From positions 1 to 5,154 of the forward strand of contig WGCB01000117.1 of NCBI GenBank assembly GCA_015494005.1: a stretch of 5,154 nt of DNA, read 5' to 3'. The position numbers and the translations under genes were made by a program. The DNA comes from Caldilineaceae bacterium (GTDB lineage: Bacteria > Chloroflexota > Anaerolineae > Caldilineales > Caldilineaceae). Below, one piece after another: positions 1 through 5,154 of the stretch (its first letter is position 1; every line of letters begins with the position of its first letter). A model generated the notes under the pieces. It did not search any database. It was given only the letters and a program-made list of their open reading frames with translations, and was not told the origin of the DNA.

Positions 1-51
1 CACATCCAGGAAGAGATCATCGCCCGCACCCTGGAGACGGTCCAGAAGTAA
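1..51 (+). CDS. C-terminal end of an unidentified protein (partial)
   Basis: The frame starting at base 1 reads 16 codons and ends in TAA at 49-51. The visible peptide, HIQEEIIARTLETVQK, looks like a charged amphipathic helix at the C-terminus of a longer protein whose start lies left of the window. The codons are GC-ending like those of the rest of the window (15 of 16), and a strong intrinsic terminator follows 27 bases after the stop. Both points support this being a genuine gene end. Sixteen residues are too few to assign a family, so no function is proposed. Confidence 0.6.
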   Translation, partial: HIQEEIIARTLETVQK

Positions 52-78
52 AGCCGAGCAGGCCCCAAGAGAGAAATC

Positions 79-110
79 AAGCCACGACCCGCCGTCGTGG
101 CTTTTTCTTT
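79..110 (+). terminator. Rho-independent terminator of the upstream gene
   Basis: A perfect 10-bp inverted repeat (AAGCCACGAC at 79-88, GTCGTGGCTT at 94-103) encloses a 5-base loop and runs into a T-rich tract, TTTTTCTTT, at 102-110. This is a textbook intrinsic terminator for plus-strand transcription. It sits 28 bases after the TAA at 49-51 and 60 bases before the SDR start, so it should separate the SDR from the upstream unit. No convincing -35/-10 pair is visible between 111 and 157, so the SDR promoter is not identified. Confidence 0.9.
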
Positions 111-157
111 CACCCCATCGTGTCACCCAGCCATCACCCCACTCCCCCGCCACAGGA

Positions 158-163
158 AAGGAG
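158..163 (+). promoter_or_regulatory. Shine-Dalgarno sequence of the SDR gene
   Basis: AAGGAG at 158-163 lies 6 bases before the ATG at 170, within a longer purine run starting at 154. It is the best ribosome binding site in the window and fixes the SDR start at 170. Confidence 0.85.
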
Positions 164-169
164 AAACCC

Positions 170-916
170 ATGGATCCGCGAGGAAAAACTGCCCTGGTCA
201 CCGGAGGCGCGCACCGGGTGGGTAAAGCCATCACCTTGATGCTGGCCCGCAGCGGTGCCAACGTGGTGGTGAACTACCGCTCCTCCCAGGACGCGGCCCG
301 GGAGACCGTGGCCCAGGCCCAGGAGCTGGGCGTGCAGGCCCTGGCCGTCCAGTGCGACGTGGCGGAGCTGGCGTCGGTCCGGGCCATGGCCGCCGCCGTC
401 CGCCAACACTTCGGCGGCGTGGACATCCTGGTCAACGCGGCCAGCCTCTTCGAGAAACACCCCTTCCCCACGGACGATCTGGGCCCCTGGCAGCGGGTGA
501 CCCGGGTCACCATCGACGGGGCCTTCTACGTGAGCAACGAGCTGACCCCGGGCATGCTGGAGCGGGGCGAGGGCCTGGTGGTCAACATCGTGGACCTCTC
601 CGCCTGGCAGCCCTGGCCCGGCTTCATGGCCCACGGGGTGAGCAAGGCCGCCCTCCTGGCCATGACCCGGCAGATGGCCCTGGAGCTGGCCCCCACGGTG
701 CGGGTCAACGCGGTGGCGCCGGGGCCCGTGCTGCCACCCCCGGACTACGGCCCGGAGAAGCTGGCCCGGACCGCGGCTCGCACCCTGCTCAACCGCTGGG
801 GCAGCCCGGAGGACGTGGCCCGGGCGGTGGCCTACCTGGTGGAGGCGGACTACGTCACCGGGGATGTGCTCACCGTGGATGGGGGCGAGCGCTGGGGCTG
901 TCGCAAGGCCGGCTGA
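170..916 (+). CDS. Short-chain dehydrogenase/reductase, pteridine-reductase (PTR1/FolM)-like, altered active site
   Basis: This is a cytoplasmic Rossmann-fold SDR of 248 residues, the usual length for a classical SDR, with an NAD(P)(H) cofactor expected. The cofactor loop is TGGAHRVG (residues 11-18), the form seen in pteridine reductases rather than the TGxxxGxG of most SDRs. YRSS (36-39) after beta-2 suggests NADPH, CDV at 62-64 is the adenine-site Asp, and VNAAS (88-92) replaces NNAG. The C-terminal part has VRVNAVAPGPV, a helix ending RWGSPEDVA, and VTGDVLTVDGG, all typical. The active site is unusual: Asp142 takes the Ser place, as in PTR1; His155 stands where Tyr of YxxxK is expected, with Lys159 kept; and Thr114 stands where the helix-4 Asn is usual. 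An ordinary PTR1/FolM-type activity (reduction of dihydropteridines) is therefore uncertain. The start is fixed by the Shine-Dalgarno at 158-163. The gene is transcribed alone and converges on the GH13 gene with 12 bases between stops. The SDR family is certain; the substrate is not. Confidence 0.95.
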   Translation: MDPRGKTALVTGGAHRVGKAITLMLARSGANVVVNYRSSQDAARETVAQAQELGVQALAVQCDVAELASVRAMAAAVRQHFGGVDILVNAASLFEKHPFPTDDLGPWQRVTRVTIDGAFYVSNELTPGMLERGEGLVVNIVDLSAWQPWPGFMAHGVSKAALLAMTRQMALELAPTVRVNAVAPGPVLPPPDYGPEKLARTAARTLLNRWGSPEDVARAVAYLVEADYVTGDVLTVDGGERWGCRKAG

Positions 917-920
917 CCGC

Positions 921-954
921 TCCAGCCCTCAGCTGGGCCCCTCCTGGGGCTGGA
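921..954. other. Inverted repeat across the convergent gene ends
   Basis: TCCAGCCC (921-928) pairs with GGGCTGGA (947-954), an 8-bp perfect stem with an 18-base loop. It lies just after the SDR stop and covers the last codons and stop of the GH13 gene. A shorter competing hairpin, GCCCC/GGGGC (937-941 and 946-950), sits partly inside it. Neither is followed by a T-tract on either strand, so it is not a standard intrinsic terminator. It could still form a transcript 3'-end structure for both genes, or be chance in GC-rich DNA. Confidence 0.3.
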
Positions 955-2755
955 GGATGCGGAGGCTCAGGGGCTCCAGGGCCAGGTGATTCCCTGCTGC
1001 CTGGCCGGAGAGCAGCTCGGTGAAGGCGGGGCCGGGTAGCTCCACTCGTCGCTCCTCCGGGCTGACGTTCACCGCCACCAGCAGCCGATCCGGGCCGGCC
1101 TGGCGCTGGAACAGCCAGGTTCCCTGGGCTGGATCCAGGGCCAGAGTGCGCCGATCCCCCTGGGTCAGGGCGGCATGGCCCCGGCGGATGTGGATCAGGC
1201 GCTGGAAGTAGGCCCGGAGTGCCCGGTCCTGGGCCGAGCCCCAGGGCATGGGATGGCGGGCCTCCTCCTGGTGGGGGGCCTTGGCCCGAGGCTGGGAGAG
1301 GCCCACCTCCGTGCCGTAGTAGAGGATGGGCGGCCCGGCCAGGGTGAAGAGAAGTCCCCCGGCCAGGCGCAACCGCCGTTTGTCGCCCCCCGCCAGCCAG
1401 AGGAAGCGGTTCATGTCGTGGTTGTCCAGGAAGGCCGGGCGCAGGAAGTCCGCCGGGAAGAAGGCCGGTTCCCGCTCCTGGAAGGCGGCGAAGTCGGTCA
1501 GGGAGATGGTCGGCGGGGCCTGGGCGCAGAGGTGGCGCACGGCCCGGGCAAAGGCGAAGTCCAGGCAGCCGTCCAGCCGTCCCACGTAGCGGCGCAGATC
1601 GTCCCCGGCCCGGGTCACCTCCCCGAAGAGCCAGCAGTCCGGCGCGGCCTCCTTGCAGCCGGCCCGGAACTGGCTCCAGAAACGGTGGCTGGGCCCGGCC
1701 GCGTAGTCCAGCCGGTAGCCGTCCACCTGGAACTCGGTGAGCCAGTAGCGGGCCGCGTCCACCAGGAAGCGGCTCACCTGAGGGTGGTCCGTGTTGAGCC
1801 AGGGCATGCTGGCCACGTCGAAGAAGCAGCGGTAGCCGTGCTTGTAGTCCGGGTGGAAGTGGAACCAGGCCCGGTAGGGGGAGGCCGGGTCCCGGAGGGC
1901 CTCCTGGAAGGGGGGAAAGTCCCGGCTTACGTGGTTGGCCACGAAGTCCAGGAGCACCCGCAGGCCCCGGGCGTGGGCCTCCTGGACCAGCCGCCGCAGA
2001 TCCGCCTTGGTCCCGAAGCGGGGATCCACGTCGTAGAAGTCCACCGTGTCGTAGCCGTGGTAGGAGGAGGTGGCGAAGATGGGGCTGAGCCAGAGGGCCG
2101 TCACCCCCAGCTCGGCCAGGTAGTCCAGCCGGGCGGTGATGCCCTGCAGGTCCCCGCCCAGGAAGCGGTTCAGCTGCTTCGGGGCCAGCCAGCCGTCGTG
2201 GACCGGCGCGCCCTGGGGCCCTCGGGCGAAGCGGTCCACGAAGATCTGGTAGAGGACCGCCTCCTGGGCCCAGGCCGGTGTCCGGTGCCGGCCCACATGG
2301 TAGCCGTAGAGGGCGGGGAGCTCGGGCACGCCCTCCATGTTGGGCTCCCGGCTCCAGTGGCCCGGCCCGGGGATCTGGCTATGCCAGCCCTGGATGCGAT
2401 ACTGGACCAGGGTGCCCTCCGGCTGGCCCGGGAGCGCCCCCTGCCACTCCTCCACGTAGCCCCAGATGAGGGGCTGCCAGCGGATGGCCGTCCGCCGCAG
2501 GGGGATGGCCTGGCCCCGTTGCGCCACGCCCCGCTCCCCCGCCGGGTCCGAGCCGTCGCTGGTCACGTAGGCCGCCACCCGATCCACGTGGACGCCCTGG
2601 CCCACGGTCACCCGGATGCCCACGGGCTGGCCCGGCTCAGGGTCCAGGGGGTGGATGCGCTGCAGGTGGCGGATCCCCTGCCAGCGGGCCCGCTCCGTGG
2701 CCAGGAGCTGGCGGTCGTCCGCCTCGATGCCGCCGAAGATGAAGTCCTGCATCAC
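929..2755 (-). CDS. GH13 alpha-amylase family enzyme, neopullulanase/maltodextrinase-like, cytoplasmic
   Basis: This 608-residue protein is a complete GH13 glycoside hydrolase expected to cleave alpha-1,4-glucosidic bonds in maltodextrins or related alpha-glucans by the retaining mechanism. Residues 1 to about 150 form an N-terminal beta-type domain. The (beta/alpha)8 barrel opens with LYQIFVDRF (168-176) and [11 protein letters not shown] (217-227). All catalytic regions are intact: DFVANH (270-275), GYRLD with nucleophile Asp350, LFGE with acid/base Glu379, and FLDNHD with transition-state Asp447, then [10 protein letters not shown] (474-483). MPWLN (317-321) resembles the MPKLN signature of neopullulanase and cyclomaltodextrinase enzymes. 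A C-terminal beta-sandwich follows from about 535. The N-terminus (MMQDFIFGG) is no signal peptide, so the enzyme should be cytoplasmic. The start shown is GTG at 2755; the ATG directly after it (2752) is at least as likely because an AGG lies 5 bases before it. The gene is 14 bases downstream of the GH57 gene and presumably cotranscribed. The exact specificity (neopullulanase, cyclomaltodextrinase or alpha-amylase) is not settled by sequence. Confidence 0.94.
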   Translation of the reverse strand: MMQDFIFGGIEADDRQLLATERARWQGIRHLQRIHPLDPEPGQPVGIRVTVGQGVHVDRVAAYVTSDGSDPAGERGVAQRGQAIPLRRTAIRWQPLIWGYVEEWQGALPGQPEGTLVQYRIQGWHSQIPGPGHWSREPNMEGVPELPALYGYHVGRHRTPAWAQEAVLYQIFVDRFARGPQGAPVHDGWLAPKQLNRFLGGDLQGITARLDYLAELGVTALWLSPIFATSSYHGYDTVDFYDVDPRFGTKADLRRLVQEAHARGLRVLLDFVANHVSRDFPPFQEALRDPASPYRAWFHFHPDYKHGYRCFFDVASMPWLNTDHPQVSRFLVDAARYWLTEFQVDGYRLDYAAGPSHRFWSQFRAGCKEAAPDCWLFGEVTRAGDDLRRYVGRLDGCLDFAFARAVRHLCAQAPPTISLTDFAAFQEREPAFFPADFLRPAFLDNHDMNRFLWLAGGDKRRLRLAGGLLFTLAGPPILYYGTEVGLSQPRAKAPHQEEARHPMPWGSAQDRALRAYFQRLIHIRRGHAALTQGDRRTLALDPAQGTWLFQRQAGPDRLLVAVNVSPEERRVELPGPAFTELLSGQAAGNHLALEPLSLRILQPQEGPS

Positions 2756-2757
2756 GA

Positions 2758-2763
2758 CCTGGC
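2758..2763 (-). promoter_or_regulatory. Weak Shine-Dalgarno of the GH13 gene
   Basis: Read on the minus strand, GCCAGG runs from 2763 to 2758. Its AGG ends 5 bases before the ATG at 2752 but only 2 bases before the GTG at 2755, so the spacing favours ATG. The site lies in the 14-base gap after the GH57 stop, where ribosomes finishing GH57 could also reinitiate. Confidence 0.4.
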
Positions 2764-2769
2764 CCCAGG

Positions 2770-5154
2770 CTAGGGGCTGAGCATGGGCAGCTGGGCGAAT
2801 TCGTCCGGTGGCAGCTGGGCCAGCTCCTGGGGCGGGACCATGCGGGGGGTGAAGCGGCCCAGGGCCTCCTCCTGGCTCACTGGGAAGTCCTCAGGGTAGG
2901 CCACGTCCAGGATCCGGGGGTGGATGTTGCTGTTCGGGGGCGCGCCACCCAGACGCCACTGCTCCGCCTTGACGTTCACGTCCCGCACCCGCCAGACGCC
3001 GCTGGAGGGGAAGCCCTCCTGGCTGAGGACCACGCCCAGGTAGCTCCACTGGCTGGGATCCAGCTGGTCCGCGTCCACGCCCAGGGCCTGGGCCAGGACC
3101 TGCTTGGGCACCCGGATGGTGATGCGGTGCTGGCCCGGGTCGCTGACGATGTTCAGGGCCTCCACGCCGCCCAGCTTTACCGGCTCGGAGGCCTCGTCCG
3201 GGGGCGGGCCGTAGACGCCGGGGGTCCAGCCCTCGGCCCAGATGGCCACATCCCAGGCGTGGTCCGGGGTGAGGGCGGCGTTGCGGCCGGGGAGGAGCTT
3301 GCGGGCGCCGTGCTCCGGCCCGTCCGCGTCGATGTAGACATCCAGGGTGTGGATGCCCATGCCGTTGGGCGCGCCCCAGTCGTTGTTCAAGGGGCCGGCG
3401 AAGGTGAAGCGGAAGATCAGGTTGGCTTCGTCCTCGGCCACGTGGAACTCGGTCAGGTCGTAGGCCCGGGCCTTGAAGACCGGGTCCAGGGGGTAGGTGT
3501 AGCTGCCCGGCCCGTGGTCGTCCCCCTCGGGATCCTGGACCGTGAGGATGGGCGTGGTCAGGCCCAGGTCCGGGGCGATGAGCTGGGCCGGCCCCTCCTT
3601 GGGGACCACCTGCATGTCCCGCTGTTCGTCCTCGCTGACCACCACCCGCAGCTTGAAGATGTCCCCCGCGGCCGGTTTGCCCAGCTCCTGGTAGGGCAGG
3701 GCCAGCTCCAGCACGTCACCGGAGACGGCCGCGGGCAGCTCGGCCACGGGCTGGAACTCCCCGTCCTGCACCGCGTAGAGGGTGGCCTGGGCCCCGTCCG
3801 GGCGGATGGCCACCTCGGCCAGGATGTTGGCCCCGAAGCCCAGGAGGGTGCCCTCGTCGTCTCCCCGGAGCTGGGAGATGCGGCTGAAGAAGGCCACGTC
3901 CCCGCTGCCGGGCCGGGTGAGGTAGAAGCCCACCCGCAGGTCGTCACTCACCTCCTGCCAGGCCCGGCGACCGTCCAGGCGCAGGTAGAGGGCCTGGGCG
4001 TCGAAGCCGTACCAGAGGCGATCCACCACCTGGTCCGGCCCGGCCTGGACGCCCCCCTCCTCCTGGTAGTAGCCGGCGTTCTCCCACTCGCCCTCCTGGA
4101 CCTGGCCGTCGATCTCCGGCGTCACCGGGCCGGACTGGCTGGCGGCCGGAGGCTGGGGCTGCTCTGGGATGATGGGCACCTTCAGGAAGGTGGGCACAGG
4201 CTTGCCCATGATCTGGTAGACCCGCTGCAGGGTGAGGCGGAACTGGCGGTCGAAGCTGGCATCGTCGCCACTGTTCTGGTCCGCACCGTACCACCAGAAC
4301 CAGTCGCTGCCCTCCGCGGTGTAGACGGCCTCCATGACCTGGGCCAGGGTCTCCTCGTCCAGGTTGCGCTGCTGCCGGGCCACGAAGGTGCGCACCTGGT
4401 TCAGGACGTCCCAGGCCCGGTTCTCCTCCTCCTCGCCGATCCAGGTGAGGAAGTCCGGGCTGACCCAGCTCCCGGCCCAGAGCTCGTCGATGACCGGCTG
4501 CTCCGGGTGCATCTGGATGAACTGGCTGGGCGTCACCGTGCGGATGGTGCCCTTGGCCTGCTCCTCCTCCAGGAGGCGGTAGAGGTTGTTCAGGAACTCC
4601 TTGCCGTCGTTGGGGTAGTGCTCCCAGGCGTTCTCCCCGTCCAAGATCACGCTCAGCAGGAAGGGGCCTTCTGCGCCCTGTTCGAGCAATGTTTCGCGGG
4701 CGCGCAGCAGGCGCCGCACGAAGTCCTTTGCGGCCACGTCGCCCGGCACCCCGCTGTAGGTGAAGCCCACCTTGTCGCTGAGGACCTTGTCCCGAAAGAC
4801 CACGTAGACCTGCCAGTCGCTCGTGTGAGCGATGTAGGGCCGGTAGAGCACCTGCGGTTCCCGCACGTTGCCCTGGGTGTCGCGGACGATGGTCGGCTTG
4901 TCCAGGCTGCGGGCCAACACCTCCTCGTCGCTGGCCATCCAGACGAAGCCGGCCTGGGCCACCATCGGAATGATAGCTTGGGCCACAGCGCCCTCGGCCG
5001 GCCAGAGGCCGCGCGGCTTGCGCCCAAACAGTTCCTCGTAGAAGGCCACGCTCTTCTCCAACTGGGCCACGGCATCTTGGGGGTAGGTGAAGCGGGGGGG
5101 CAAATCAATGCCACCCGGCGCGGCCACGCGGGCCAGGTTGGTGTCCACCAGCAG
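2770..5154 (-). CDS. GH57 alpha-glucan hydrolase (amylopullulanase-type) with CBM9-like and glucodextranase C-terminal modules, 5' end missing
   Basis: The frame is open to the right edge and gives 794 residues. The GTG at 5148 is an ordinary internal Val codon within LLVDTNLAR, so the true start lies outside the window. Numbering here counts that Val as 1. Residues 1 to about 325 are the latter part of a GH57 catalytic domain. GLWPAEG (47-53) carries the presumed nucleophile Glu52 and ILDGENAWE (168-176) the presumed acid Asp170. LWAGSW (223-228), [11 protein letters not shown] and the aromatic [11 protein letters not shown] (281-291) are typical of amylopullulanase-like members. The earlier HQP region is not in the window. 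A Pro-rich linker (about 325-343) leads to a beta module with [12 protein letters not shown] (CBM9/DOMON-like, about 344-525). A glucodextranase-type C-terminal domain follows (about 532-750: [32 protein letters not shown]). The protein ends with a short Pro/Leu/Gln tail and no membrane or SLH anchor. Export is likely from this domain make-up, but the signal peptide would be outside. It heads a unit with the GH13 gene. Codon use changes near 4668. Confidence 0.92.
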   Translation of the reverse strand: MLVDTNLARVAAPGGIDLPPRFTYPQDAVAQLEKSVAFYEELFGRKPRGLWPAEGAVAQAIIPMVAQAGFVWMASDEEVLARSLDKPTIVRDTQGNVREPQVLYRPYIAHTSDWQVYVVFRDKVLSDKVGFTYSGVPGDVAAKDFVRRLLRARETLLEQGAEGPFLLSVILDGENAWEHYPNDGKEFLNNLYRLLEEEQAKGTIRTVTPSQFIQMHPEQPVIDELWAGSWVSPDFLTWIGEEEENRAWDVLNQVRTFVARQQRNLDEETLAQVMEAVYTAEGSDWFWWYGADQNSGDDASFDRQFRLTLQRVYQIMGKPVPTFLKVPIIPEQPQPPAASQSGPVTPEIDGQVQEGEWENAGYYQEEGGVQAGPDQVVDRLWYGFDAQALYLRLDGRRAWQEVSDDLRVGFYLTRPGSGDVAFFSRISQLRGDDEGTLLGFGANILAEVAIRPDGAQATLYAVQDGEFQPVAELPAAVSGDVLELALPYQELGKPAAGDIFKLRVVVSEDEQRDMQVVPKEGPAQLIAPDLGLTTPILTVQDPEGDDHGPGSYTYPLDPVFKARAYDLTEFHVAEDEANLIFRFTFAGPLNNDWGAPNGMGIHTLDVYIDADGPEHGARKLLPGRNAALTPDHAWDVAIWAEGWTPGVYGPPPDEASEPVKLGGVEALNIVSDPGQHRITIRVPKQVLAQALGVDADQLDPSQWSYLGVVLSQEGFPSSGVWRVRDVNVKAEQWRLGGAPPNSNIHPRILDVAYPEDFPVSQEEALGRFTPRMVPPQELAQLPPDEFAQLPMLSP

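Noticed and set aside
111..157. Possible promoter for the SDR gene
   Set aside because: No sequence close to TTGACA or TATAAT with suitable spacing is visible between the terminator T-tract and the Shine-Dalgarno; any call would be a guess.
134..634. A 166-codon minus-strand frame opposite the SDR
   Set aside because: Its low-complexity, Gly/His-rich translation is typical of antisense shadows. It would also run across the SDR ribosome binding site with no start signal of its own.
743..757. YGPEK in the SDR as the missing catalytic YxxxK
   Set aside because: It lies after the VAPGPV motif, about 37 residues beyond the expected position, and lacks the preceding Asp/Ser spacing, so it cannot be the active-site pair.
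352..1023. A 223-codon plus-strand frame overlapping the SDR and running into the GH13 end
   Set aside because: It is a Gly/Pro/Arg-rich shadow in another frame of the SDR gene and has no recognisable domain. The SDR frame has the motifs and the ribosome binding site.
1175..2773. A 532-codon open frame on the plus strand, antisense to almost the whole GH13 gene
   Set aside because: Its translation is a Gly/Pro/Val/Ala/His/Glu-rich string with no family resemblance. Open antisense frames of this kind are expected opposite a gene with nearly all G/C third positions. It has no Shine-Dalgarno, and the opposite strand encodes a fully conserved GH13 enzyme.
2785..2826. Short tandem-like repeat ELAQLP / EFAQLP near the GH57 C-terminus
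   Set aside because: It is only two imperfect copies of six residues in a Pro/Leu/Gln tail, too little to call a repeat module.
5146..5148. GTG as a possible start codon of the GH57 gene
   Set aside because: The frame stays open to the window edge, the GTG lies within a conserved GH57 sequence context, and the N-terminal catalytic regions (HQP motif) are still missing, so it is an internal Val codon.

Overview
This window is very GC-rich, with third codon positions almost all G or C, and holds four protein-coding stretches in two opposed blocks. The gene content fits a high-GC bacterium that uses alpha-glucans: a modular GH57 enzyme with a glucodextranase-type C-terminal module, next to a cytoplasmic GH13 enzyme. 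From memory of similar proteins I lean towards Chloroflexota (Caldilinea/Litorilinea-like). That placement is inference and cannot be proved from this sequence.

Layout. Positions 1-51 carry the last 16 codons of an unidentified plus-strand gene, followed by a clear intrinsic terminator at 79-110. A plus-strand short-chain dehydrogenase/reductase (SDR) of the pteridine-reductase type lies at 170-916, with a good Shine-Dalgarno sequence. Two large genes on the minus strand converge on it: a partial GH57 alpha-glucan hydrolase (5154 down to 2770, running off the right edge) and then a GH13 alpha-amylase/neopullulanase-like enzyme (2755 down to 929). These two are 14 bases apart and are almost certainly one transcription unit. 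Only 12 bases separate the GH13 stop from the SDR stop. The longest gene-free stretch is 118 bases (52-169).

How the genes fit together. The GH57 protein has a catalytic domain, a proline-rich linker, a CBM9/DOMON-like beta module and a glucodextranase C-terminal module. It is probably exported and cuts polymeric starch, glycogen or pullulan. The GH13 protein lacks a signal peptide and would finish imported maltodextrins in the cytoplasm. The SDR has no visible link to this pathway.

The two observations most worth following up are these. (1) The SDR keeps its Rossmann fold and NADPH-type motifs, but Thr and His stand where the active-site Asn and Tyr are expected. (2) Codon use changes abruptly inside the GH57 gene near position 4668: 20 of 160 codons end in A/T on one side, and 0 of 116 on the other. 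This suggests a recombination or assembly junction within the catalytic domain. I found no mobile element, CRISPR array, RNA gene or clearly new system here.
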